A stretch of 5,756 nucleotides of DNA from Burkholderiales bacterium (GTDB lineage: Bacteria > Pseudomonadota > Gammaproteobacteria > Burkholderiales > Usitatibacteraceae), in the NCBI GenBank assembly GCA_025350945.1, contig JANXWW010000412.1, positions 1-5,756 of the forward strand, read 5' to 3'. Numbering within the stretch: the stretch's first letter is position 1; every line of letters starts with the position of its first letter. The notes under the pieces are model-generated. The model had not been told where the DNA came from and searched no databases. It worked only from the letters and a program-made list of their open reading frames with translations. This document shows positions 1 through 5,756 of this stretch, one piece after another. A program made the translations under genes and the position numbers.

Positions 1-475
1 GTTCCGCCCAATCGCCTGCTGTGTCCTGAACGATTTCCTTTAATTTGATTTCTGTGTCAGTAATGCCAGTGATGAGGCCGAAATTCTGACCCATATAATT
101 TCCCTTTTTTACGCGATAAAGCGTTTTTTCTGCGCGAACCAGACCAAATGTAGTGCCCGACTGAACGATTGTTCCTACCATCACAAGTTGTTCAACCGGG
201 AATGCTTCCAGCGGCTCCTTGCGCCTGTTTAAATCAGGTGCCACACCACCTGCATCCTGTTTGACTGATAGTTTTCTGGGTTTAAATGGATCAGGCAAAT
301 CAAACCCTTCGTATGCAAATGGCTCAAACGGTTTTACCTGTGGCAGCGGATCGATCTTGCGAACAGCCTGCTTGTCTGAATCCTTTACGAATTGCTTGAT
401 GTCGGAATAACCTTCGCCGCAGGCACCAAGCAGCAGCGGGGCGGCAACAGAGATAACACGCAGAGACTTCATCAT
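1..475 (-). CDS. pilP: PilP, type IV pilus inner-membrane lipoprotein (C-terminus cut by window edge)
   Basis: Reading leftward from 475 gives an open frame of 158 codons that leaves the window without a stop, so the 3' end is missing. The protein starts MMKSLRVISV and has a lipoprotein signal peptide ending in the lipobox L16-G17-A18-C19, with Gly at +2, so Cys19 should be lipidated. Residues 20-85 are polar and proline-rich, fitting the disordered linker that in this family binds the PilN/PilO pair. Residues 88-158 form the start of the beta-sandwich HR domain, with family-typical stretches LEAFPVEQLVMVGTI, GNYMGQNFG and a final EIVQDTAGDW. That domain contacts the periplasmic N0 region of the secretin PilQ. 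PilP proteins are usually about 175-180 aa, so only some 20 residues should be missing. The start is a double ATG (475 and 472) overlapping the pilO stop as ATGATG; a G-run at 483-487 lies 7 nt upstream. pilQ is expected next, outside the window. Identification is secure from sequence pattern and position. Confidence 0.95.
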   Translation of the reverse strand, partial: MMKSLRVISVAAPLLLGACGEGYSDIKQFVKDSDKQAVRKIDPLPQVKPFEPFAYEGFDLPDPFKPRKLSVKQDAGGVAPDLNRRKEPLEAFPVEQLVMVGTIVQSGTTFGLVRAEKTLYRVKKGNYMGQNFGLITGITDTEIKLKEIVQDTAGDWAE

Positions 476-1119
476 TTAGCTGCCCCCGCTTTAGATTGCG
501 CGTCTTTTGTAGCTTTCTTCTGCGCTGCGACTTCATCTGGATCGAGGTAACGATATGTTTTTGCAACCGCTTCCATTGACAGCGTGCCGTCTTTCACGTT
601 GTCAACTTTCAAATCGTTCAGCAATACGATCCGCGGTAGCTTTGAAACGTCGCTCGCAAAGGCACCCAGATCATGATAATTACCAATCACTTTCAAATTA
701 ATCGGACGCTCTGCATAAAACTCTGTCAAGTTTTCCGTTTGATTTGGCTTAAAGAGTTCAAACTGAAGTCCACGGCCCAAGCCTGCCTGGTTGATATCGA
801 TAATTAAGGCATCAACCTGCGATTTTGTTGGTAGTTGTTTCAGCAAGGCACCGAACGATTGTTCGATTTCAGCGCGCTGCTGTTGATAGGCCTCTAAATT
901 AACCGCCAGTTTCTTTTTCTCTACGAACATTGCGCGAAGATCAGTTTCTTTCTTCTGCTCTTTTTCAAGGTCTTCAAGCTGCGTTTGATAAAAAATGAAG
1001 TACGCACCAATTAAAATCGCCGCAATGATTAAAGCCAGCGCTGCAAATTTTATTGACCACGGCCATCCCCCGGGATTGCGGAGATCGAGCGATCTCATTT
1101 CATCCAGCCACTTGTTCAT
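472..1119 (-). CDS. pilO: PilO, type IV pilus inner-membrane alignment protein
   Basis: 215 aa, the normal size for PilO. The short cytoplasmic N-terminus carries the family-like stretch RNPGGWPW (14-21). A single membrane helix follows at about 22-44, then a charged coiled coil (about 45-95, rich in E, K and Q), then the periplasmic ferredoxin-like domain (about 100-192, including LQFELFKP, NLKVIGNYHDLGAF and a closing TYRYLDPDE). In this family PilO dimerises with PilN through the coiled coil and core domain and binds the PilP linker, bridging PilM in the cytoplasm to PilQ in the outer membrane. The last 25 residues are an Ala/Lys-rich low-complexity tail. The start ATG at 1119 overlaps the pilN stop (ATGA) and is preceded by a strong Shine-Dalgarno sequence, AAGGGGAGG, 7 nt upstream. 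The stop TGA at 474-472 overlaps the pilP start. No sign of damage. Confidence 0.96.
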   Translation of the reverse strand: MNKWLDEMRSLDLRNPGGWPWSIKFAALALIIAAILIGAYFIFYQTQLEDLEKEQKKETDLRAMFVEKKKLAVNLEAYQQQRAEIEQSFGALLKQLPTKSQVDALIIDINQAGLGRGLQFELFKPNQTENLTEFYAERPINLKVIGNYHDLGAFASDVSKLPRIVLLNDLKVDNVKDGTLSMEAVAKTYRYLDPDEVAAQKKATKDAQSKAGAAK

Positions 1120-1724
1120 TTTTTGGCCTCCCCTTGAGCGACTGAAGGGGCTTTTTTCGCACCAGCTTTGCCGTCATCTGTTTTTGCACGCTTGATTGAA
1201 AAATCCAGATTGAATTCATTTGCGCGCACCGTGTTGACAGTGGTCGCTTTAATCTCAACCAAATTCGGGCTTTCAATGTATGGCGAAGCTTCAACGTTGC
1301 GCATCAGAGCGGCAACTCGCGCGTTGGATTGCGCGTAGCCGGTAACGTTGACCTTGGTGCCGGTTTGCTTGATGGACTTCAGATACAAGCCTTCTGGCAG
1401 TTGGCGCAATAACTGGTCCAGCAAATACACGGGCTCAGAACGATTACTTTGCAGACTTTCAACCACTTGTTTTTTAGCGAGTAAAGACGCAGTTTCTTCG
1501 CGAATTTTTTTAATCTCATCAATTTGCTTGTCAAGCGTTGCAATCTCGTCGGTCAAATATTTGTTACGACCTTTTTGGTTATCGATTTGCTGGTTAAAAA
1601 CAGTCCAGAGCAGCCCGGCAACGGCAAGGGCGATAACAGTAGTCAGACCCGCCAGAATGGCGAATTGCTTTTGCCGCGCTTTACGTTTTTCTTCGCGATG
1701 GGGGAGTAGGTTTATGCGGATCAT
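1116..1724 (-). CDS. pilN: PilN, type IV pilus inner-membrane alignment protein
   Basis: 202 aa. The first residues, MIRINLLPHRE, are the hallmark of PilN: this conserved cytoplasmic tail docks in a groove of PilM. A basic stretch (KRKARQKQ) precedes one membrane helix at about 21-43, consistent with the N-terminus inside. Residues about 45-95 are a heptad-like coiled coil (QQIDNQ, LDKQIDEIKKI), followed by a periplasmic ferredoxin-like domain at about 98-178 (LLDQLLRQLPEGLYLKSI, then VNVTGYAQSNARVAALMRNV). This is the Fimbrial assembly (PilN) family fold, which pairs with PilO. The tail after about 180 is Lys/Ala-rich. The start ATG (1724-1722) overlaps the pilM stop by four bases; a possible AGAAGG ribosome site lies 11 nt upstream, rather far, so translational coupling to pilM is likely. 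The stop TGA at 1118-1116 overlaps the pilO start. Confidence 0.97.
   Translation of the reverse strand: MIRINLLPHREEKRKARQKQFAILAGLTTVIALAVAGLLWTVFNQQIDNQKGRNKYLTDEIATLDKQIDEIKKIREETASLLAKKQVVESLQSNRSEPVYLLDQLLRQLPEGLYLKSIKQTGTKVNVTGYAQSNARVAALMRNVEASPYIESPNLVEIKATTVNTVRANEFNLDFSIKRAKTDDGKAGAKKAPSVAQGEAKK
1127..1135 (-). promoter_or_regulatory. strong ribosome binding site of pilO
   Basis: On the minus strand AAGGGGAGG ends 7 nt before the pilO ATG at 1119, an optimal Shine-Dalgarno spacing. It lies inside the last codons of pilN. It fixes the pilO start and is the best ribosome site among the pil genes here, suggesting that pilO can initiate independently as well as by coupling across the ATGA overlap. 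Confidence 0.75.
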
Positions 1725-2818
1725 GATGGATCAAACCTTCTCATCGCGAGTCCACACGCCACCATCAGGCTGGGTGCATCAATGGTGAGTTGGCGCGGCT
1801 TGATTTTGGAAGACAGCGCCATGTTGGCAAATGGATTAGCAACGATGGTATGAACTTGTGTACGCTGCGACACCATTTCTTCCAGCCCTTCCAGCATCGC
1901 GCAGCCGCCACAGAGCAGGATGTGATCAACTTTGTTGAACTGTGTCGAGGTGAAGAAAAATTGCAAGGCGCGAGATATTTCCAATACCACTTTTTCGTTA
2001 AACGGCTGCAATACATCCGGGCCAAAATTATCAGGCAGGCCACCGGATCGTTTTGCCACTTCAGCTTCCTCGATCGGCATACCGAATTGACGGGAAATAT
2101 CTTGTGTCAATTGATAGCCGCCAAGCTGTTGTTCACGCGAGTAGACCTGCTGGTCTTCGTGCATGACCGTGACGCGGGTAGTTTGCGCACCGATATCGAC
2201 AATCGCCGTGACGTCCTTGGTTTCGATGCCGCTGGCGGCGTTTTTGATCATATCGAATGCGGCAAGTGCAGCATACGATTCAACATCCATTACCGATGTC
2301 TTCAAACCAGCCGCTTCGGCTACCGCGACACGATCCTCAATTTTTTCCTTGCGGGATGCGGCGATCAGCACCTCGACTTCGGTTTCGCTGTTGGGAGCCG
2401 GGCCGATTACTTGAAAATCGAGGTTTACCTCATCTAGGCTGAAGGGAATGTATTGATTCGCCTCAGACTGAACTTGATATTCCATTTCCTCTTCGCGTTG
2501 ACCGCCTGCTAGAAGCACTTTCTTGGTGATGACGGCAGCTGAAGGCAGCGCAAGTGCAACGTTTTTGACCCGCGTGCCCATTTGCTTGTGGGCGCGACGC
2601 ATCACTTCGCCAGCGGCTTCAATATTGGAAATGTTACCGTCGGTGACCGTATCTTTGGGAAGCGGCTCAATGACGTAACGCTCGACCCGATAGAGACCTC
2701 TACCGGCCTCCACGATCTCTACCATCTTGATATAGGACGAGCTAATATCCACCCCGATTAACGGAGGCGTCGTCGCCCTTAAAAAATCAAACTGGGAAGC
2801 CAGTTTTTCTTTAAGCAT
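1721..2818 (-). CDS. pilM: PilM, actin-like cytoplasmic type IV pilus protein
   Basis: 365 aa from the ATG at 2818, close to the usual 350-360. The fold is actin/FtsA-like. The phosphate-1 loop is IGVDISSSYIKMVE (21-34). The family motif SEANQYIPFSLDEV lies at about 118-131. The phosphate-2 loop is IVDIGAQTTRVTV (206-218), and the adenosine motif is LLCGGCAMLEGLEE (301-314). PilM binds ATP and holds the INLLP tail of PilN at the inner face of the membrane, the cytoplasmic end of the PilMNOPQ alignment complex. The frame stays open up to a TTG at 2893, adding 25 codons, but that extension (MLLAFNVNYALW...) is unlike PilM N-termini and runs into the predicted promoter, so the ATG at 2818 is preferred. 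Its ribosome site is weak: AAAAGGG at 2832-2838 is 13 nt away. It is the first gene of the operon; its TGA at 1723-1721 overlaps pilN. Confidence 0.96.
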   Translation of the reverse strand: MLKEKLASQFDFLRATTPPLIGVDISSSYIKMVEIVEAGRGLYRVERYVIEPLPKDTVTDGNISNIEAAGEVMRRAHKQMGTRVKNVALALPSAAVITKKVLLAGGQREEEMEYQVQSEANQYIPFSLDEVNLDFQVIGPAPNSETEVEVLIAASRKEKIEDRVAVAEAAGLKTSVMDVESYAALAAFDMIKNAASGIETKDVTAIVDIGAQTTRVTVMHEDQQVYSREQQLGGYQLTQDISRQFGMPIEEAEVAKRSGGLPDNFGPDVLQPFNEKVVLEISRALQFFFTSTQFNKVDHILLCGGCAMLEGLEEMVSQRTQVHTIVANPFANMALSSKIKPRQLTIDAPSLMVACGLAMRRFDPS

Positions 2819-2880
2819 GGTGTATGGACTGCCCTTTTGTGAATTTGTACTTACGGCCCATAGTGCATAATTTACATTAA

Positions 2881-2909
2881 ATGCTAGCAACAAGCGACCG
2901 GCCTGTAAA
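2881..2909 (-). promoter_or_regulatory. candidate sigma70 promoter of the pilMNOP operon
   Basis: On the minus strand, TTTACA (2909-2904, five of six matches to the -35 consensus) is followed after exactly 17 bp by TAGCAT (2886-2881, four of six matches to the -10 consensus). Transcription would start near 2874, giving a leader of roughly 55 nt before the pilM ATG at 2818. It is the best sigma70 match I found upstream of pilM. Assigned by eye; no start-site data. Confidence 0.55.
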
Positions 2910-3108
2910 GCAATTTCTTTAAAACCTCGAAATTACTTTAATTGTATCCTGCAAATTTCTTTGTGGCAAAGGCCACGCATCAACGCCAGAATCCTGCCAT
3001 TTTGTTACCTCTTTTGAAGTTGAATATCCAGCTGAGCCCGTTTATGCACAAACAAAAGGTGCAGAACAACCAACTTCACTTCGGTACAACTTATTGATTT
3101 GTGCGGGA

Positions 3109-3139
3109 TTGCATAGCACTCACCGATATAATCTATAAC
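3109..3139 (+). promoter_or_regulatory. candidate sigma70 promoter of ponA
   Basis: A perfect -10 hexamer, TATAAT, lies at 3127-3132, and a second near-match, TATAAC, at 3134-3139. The nearest -35-like element is TTGCAT at 3109-3114. It is 19 bp from TATAAC, which is tolerable, but only 12 bp from TATAAT. The perfect TATAAT has no good -35 box at 17 bp and no extended TG motif, so which -10 is used is unclear. Either way the transcript would begin around 3139-3147, a short leader before the ATG at 3161, which excludes the GTG at 3101 as a start. Confidence 0.45.
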
Positions 3140-3160
3140 TCTTTTTTCTCGGACGCAACA

Positions 3161-5485
3161 ATGACATTACGCTGGTGGTTTCGCCCTTTGATTCTGTTGC
3201 TGTCGCTGCTGCTGGTACCGGTGGTGCTGGTGATGTTGATGTTCGTGTTGTTGTATCCAAATCTGCCATCCATTGATGCGGTTACGGATTATCGTCCTAA
3301 ATTACCCCTGCGCATCTATACAATTGATGGCGATTTAATTGGTGAGTTTGGCGAGGAGAAGCGCTCATTTGTGAAGGTACAGGATTTCCCTGCGATTATG
3401 AAACAAGCCATTATCGCGGCTGAGGATGAACGCTTCTATCAACATGGTGGCGTAGATTACATTGGTATTCTGAGGGCGTCCAGTAGCACTATTTTGGCCG
3501 GGAAAATCACGGGCGGTGCCAGCACTATTACGCAGCAAGTAGCGCGTAACTTCTTTTTGACCAATGAACAAACCCTCACCCGTAAGGTTTCAGAGTGGTT
3601 ACTGGCTTACAAGATTGAGCGCAACCTGACTAAAGACCAGATTTTTGAAATTTATCTGAATCATATTTTTCTGGGTAATCGTGCTTACGGGTTTGCGGCC
3701 GCAAGCCGCGTGTATTTCGGCAAGGATGTTAAAGAACTCACGGTCGCAGAGGTCGCGATTCTGGCCAGTATTCCAAAAGCACCCTCGCGATTTAATCCGT
3801 TTGATAATTTAAAACGCGTTACGTTGCGTCAGCAATATGTGCTGCGGCGGATGCGAGAGCTTAATTTTCTCAACGATGCGCAGCAAAAAGTAGCACTTGA
3901 GCAGCCGCTGAAATTTAATCGGGAACACACCGTTTATGCGGTCGAGGCGGATTACATCGCCGAAATGGCACGGCAGGAAATCGTTGAGCAATATGGCGAT
4001 AAGGCTTACATTGCCGGCATTCGCGTCTACACCACCGTTCGTAAACTGGATCAGGAAGCAGCCAATGGCGGCCTGCGCAAAGGCGTTCTGGATTATGACC
4101 GCCGCCACGGTTATCGCGGGCCTGAGGGCACCGTCAATCTGCCGCAAAAACAAGAGGAGGCCGAGGAAGCCATAGAAGAAGCGCTGCAAGAGCGCGAAAT
4201 CACCGGCGAATTGATGCCGGCCGTCGTGCTGTCCGCTGATGCAAAACAAGTGGTGGTGCTCACCAAACGTGGTGAAACATTAATGTTAAGCGGCGACGCA
4301 CTTAAATTTGTCGCCAAAACGTTCACCGAAAAAGCATCGCCTTTCAAACCCGTTCGCGGTTCCATTGTCCGGATTTCGGTGGATGAAAAAGGCGTTCCGT
4401 CACTCACGCAATTACCGAAAGTGGAGGCCGCACTGGTGTCGGTTGACCCGAATGACGGTGCAATTCGCGCGCTGGCCGGCGGATTTGATTTCAGCGCCAA
4501 TAAATTCAATCATGTCACACAAGCCATGCGCCAGCCTGGCTCCAGCTTCAAACCATTTGTCTATTCGGCGGCACTGGAAAAAGGCTTTACACCCGCAACA
4601 GTCGTCAATGATGCGCCGGTCGTATTTGATCCGGGCCGCAATGGCGGCGAAGTGTGGGAACCGAAAAACTACGACGGCAAATATGATGGTCCGTTGAGGC
4701 TTCGTACTGCGCTGGCGAAATCGAAGAACATGGTATCGATTCGCGTCATACAAGCAATCGGTCCGCAGTATGCGCAGGATTATGTTTCGCGATTTGGTTT
4801 TGACCCCAAGCTGCATCCTGCGTATCTGACGATGGCGCTGGGTGCTGGCTCCACCACACCGCTGCAAATGGCGGGAGCCTATTCAGTATTTGCCAATGGC
4901 GGCTATCGCATCAAGCCGTATTTTATTGCGAAAATTACCGATGACAAAGGCGGTATCCTGTTTGAAGCGGATCCGGAACGCGCGACCGACGACAAAGGCG
5001 GCAAAAATGCTGAGCGTGTGATCGACCCGCGCAACGCATTCATCATGACGAGTTTGCTGCGCGATGTGGTTCGCTATGGCACAGGTGCCAAAGCGATGTC
5101 GCTCGGGCGTGGCGATCTGGCTGGTAAAACCGGCACCACCAACGACAGTATCGACGCCTGGTTTGCAGGTTATAACTCGGACTTGGTGGCGATTAGCTGG
5201 ATCGGCTTTGATAACCCGGCGTCACTAGGCGATACCGAAACGGGCGGCGGCGCATCGCTGCCGATCTGGATGCACTACATGCAGCGTGCGCTAAAAGGTG
5301 TGAAAGAAAAACCGTTTGTGCCGCCACTAGGCGTGGTGACCATTACGCTCGGCGATGTCGGCAAGGACGGTAAGCCGCTTGCCGAATTTGTCTATGCCGA
5401 AAGCGTATCAAACGTGAGCGATGGCCCGTCATCATTGCGCGAAGCAAACAAGCCCTCTGAAGAAGTGAAAAATCAGATTTTCTAA
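3161..5485 (+). CDS. ponA: penicillin-binding protein 1A, bifunctional peptidoglycan synthase
   Basis: 774 aa class A PBP (also named mrcA), which polymerises lipid II into glycan strands and cross-links the peptides on the outer face of the inner membrane. A Leu/Val-rich signal anchor spans about 9-32. The GT51 domain (about 50-225) has EDERFYQHGG with the predicted catalytic Glu88, GGASTITQQ at 118-126, and RKVSE with the second key Glu145. An OB-like insert begins around DRRHGYRGPE (313-322) and contains an unusually acidic helix at about 331-346. The transpeptidase domain (from about 421) carries SSFK with nucleophile Ser461 and Lys464, SKN at 521-523, and KTGT at 656-659; the order and spacing are intact. 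The frame extends upstream to a GTG at 3101, but those 20 codons cover the likely promoter, and the ATG at 3161 directly precedes the membrane anchor. The ribosome site is weak (GGA at 3151-3153). It is transcribed away from pilM, with another open frame 24 bp downstream. Confidence 0.97.
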   Translation: MTLRWWFRPLILLLSLLLVPVVLVMLMFVLLYPNLPSIDAVTDYRPKLPLRIYTIDGDLIGEFGEEKRSFVKVQDFPAIMKQAIIAAEDERFYQHGGVDYIGILRASSSTILAGKITGGASTITQQVARNFFLTNEQTLTRKVSEWLLAYKIERNLTKDQIFEIYLNHIFLGNRAYGFAAASRVYFGKDVKELTVAEVAILASIPKAPSRFNPFDNLKRVTLRQQYVLRRMRELNFLNDAQQKVALEQPLKFNREHTVYAVEADYIAEMARQEIVEQYGDKAYIAGIRVYTTVRKLDQEAANGGLRKGVLDYDRRHGYRGPEGTVNLPQKQEEAEEAIEEALQEREITGELMPAVVLSADAKQVVVLTKRGETLMLSGDALKFVAKTFTEKASPFKPVRGSIVRISVDEKGVPSLTQLPKVEAALVSVDPNDGAIRALAGGFDFSANKFNHVTQAMRQPGSSFKPFVYSAALEKGFTPATVVNDAPVVFDPGRNGGEVWEPKNYDGKYDGPLRLRTALAKSKNMVSIRVIQAIGPQYAQDYVSRFGFDPKLHPAYLTMALGAGSTTPLQMAGAYSVFANGGYRIKPYFIAKITDDKGGILFEADPERATDDKGGKNAERVIDPRNAFIMTSLLRDVVRYGTGAKAMSLGRGDLAGKTGTTNDSIDAWFAGYNSDLVAISWIGFDNPASLGDTETGGGASLPIWMHYMQRALKGVKEKPFVPPLGVVTITLGDVGKDGKPLAEFVYAESVSNVSDGPSSLREANKPSEEVKNQIF

Positions 5486-5509
5486 CAGCCGGCTTTCGAC
5501 ATTTCAATT

Positions 5510-5756
5510 ATGACTCGCGACATTAATTTTCATCAGCGCCGCCCAGACCGGGATCGCGCGGCCCAGCAAATGCGCGTCCTTATCACGCGTCAAGCGGCGA
5601 AATTAATTGCTGAAGGGCTGACCGATTATCATGCCGCTAAATTAAAGGCAGCGCGGCAACTTAATTGCCATGATAAAAACGCGTTACCGGATAATCAGGA
5701 AATCGAGACCGCATTACGCGAGCATATAAGCCTGTTCGCCGCCAATACCCAGCCCA
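5510..5756 (+). CDS. uncharacterised small helical protein (C-terminus cut by window edge)
   Basis: An open frame of 82 codons from the ATG at 5510 to the right edge, without a stop. The N-terminus (MTRDINFHQRRPDRDRAAQQ) is polar and Arg-rich with no signal peptide or membrane segment, so the product is probably cytoplasmic. Then come amphipathic helical stretches, AAKLIAEGLTDYHAAKLKAA and LPDNQEIETALREHISLF. From memory, the pattern of A..LIAEG..D...AK.KAA..L followed by LP.N.EIE.AL..H..LF resembles a conserved proteobacterial family of about 200 aa with no assigned function; I could not verify this and give no function. The gene lies 24 bp after the ponA stop, in the same frame, with no terminator between, so co-transcription with ponA is likely. 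No clear Shine-Dalgarno sequence precedes 5510. A second in-frame ATG at 5570 (Met21) is a possible alternative start. Codon use looks like that of its neighbours. Confidence 0.7.
   Translation, partial: MTRDINFHQRRPDRDRAAQQMRVLITRQAAKLIAEGLTDYHAAKLKAARQLNCHDKNALPDNQEIETALREHISLFAANTQP

Larger units (their letters stand above)
2819..3160. other. divergent pilM-ponA intergenic region
   Basis: 342 bp without a credible gene, AT-richer than its flanks, separating two divergently transcribed units. It contains a promoter candidate for pilM (2881-2909, minus strand) and one for ponA (3109-3139, plus strand), listed separately. Between them lie a small hairpin-capable sequence (GTGGC-AAAG-GCCAC at 2963-2976) and an 8-bp inverted pair (TGAAGTTG at 3015-3022, CAACTTCA at 3071-3078). 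Either could be a protein-binding site, but neither is strong enough to call. There is no T-tract, so no terminator is proposed. I see no small RNA or riboswitch pattern that I recognise. Confidence 0.85.

Noticed and set aside
324..566. 80-codon minus-strand frame across the pilO-pilP junction
   Set aside because: It is a shifted frame of two genes whose protein sequences are both clearly conserved.
1348..1788. 146-codon plus-strand open frame antisense to pilN and the end of pilM
   Set aside because: Fully overlapped by well-identified genes, with a composition typical of antisense shadows (Ser-, Cys- and Trp-rich); no domain recognised.
1790..2437. 215-codon plus-strand open frame antisense to pilM
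   Set aside because: It lies wholly inside pilM on the opposite strand, and the encoded sequence (Cys-, His- and Arg-rich) shows no recognisable domain. It is a by-product of pilM codon use.
2819..2893. Longer PilM starting at the TTG at 2893
   Set aside because: The 25 extra residues do not fit PilM N-termini, the start is a rare codon, and it would overlap the predicted promoter.
2964..2979. Sigma54-like element TGGCAAAGGCCACGCA pointing toward ponA
   Set aside because: It has the GG-N10-GC core but only 8 of 12 consensus positions, overlaps a small inverted repeat, and lies about 180 bp from ponA with no visible enhancer site. Probably coincidence.
3101..3160. Longer PBP1A starting at the GTG at 3101
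   Set aside because: The extension covers the TATAAT-like promoter and puts a non-family segment before the membrane anchor; the ATG at 3161 fits better.
3809..4867. Three minus-strand open frames of 132-151 codons antisense to ponA
   Set aside because: All lie inside the intact ponA gene, have no recognisable protein features and overlap one another in different frames.
5487..5494. Palindrome AGCCGGCT after the ponA stop as a terminator
   Set aside because: It has no loop and no following T-run, and the next gene starts 16 bp later.
1..5756. Neisseria-type DNA uptake sequence (GCCGTCTGAA)
   Set aside because: Looked for because the pil locus context suggested it; I did not find the word on either strand.

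Overview
This window looks like an ordinary chromosomal segment of a betaproteobacterium (a gammaproteobacterium is less likely). The basis is the layout: a class A penicillin-binding protein gene (ponA/mrcA) head to head with the type IV pilus alignment operon pilMNOP(Q), an arrangement known from beta- and gammaproteobacteria such as Neisseria and Pseudomonas. Base composition is moderate (about half G+C by eye). I cannot place the organism at genus level. No mobile element, tRNA, rRNA or CRISPR array is visible.

Left part (1-2818, minus strand): pilM, pilN, pilO and pilP follow each other with an ATGA overlap at each of the three junctions. pilP runs off the left edge; pilQ would be expected next. 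PilM (cytoplasmic, actin-like) binds the N-terminal tail of PilN. PilN and PilO are bitopic inner-membrane proteins that pair in the periplasm, and the lipoprotein PilP links them to the outer-membrane secretin PilQ. Together they connect the cytoplasmic pilus motor to the outer-membrane pore.

Middle (2819-3160): a 342-bp AT-rich divergent intergenic region. It holds a good sigma70-type promoter candidate for pilM (TTTACA-17-TAGCAT) and a weaker one for ponA. Both argue against the longer possible starts of the two flanking genes (a TTG at 2893 and a GTG at 3101).

Right part (3161-5756, plus strand): ponA encodes an intact bifunctional PBP1A (774 aa) with all expected glycosyltransferase and transpeptidase motifs. 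Twenty-four bases after its stop, and in the same frame, begins an open reading frame that runs off the right edge. It encodes a small helical protein of unknown function.

I did not find a novel biological system. The observations most worth checking are the partial unknown gene after ponA and a 10-base word, CTGAACGATT/AATCGTTCAG, present three times exactly and twice with one mismatch in the first 1.45 kb and not noticed elsewhere in the window.
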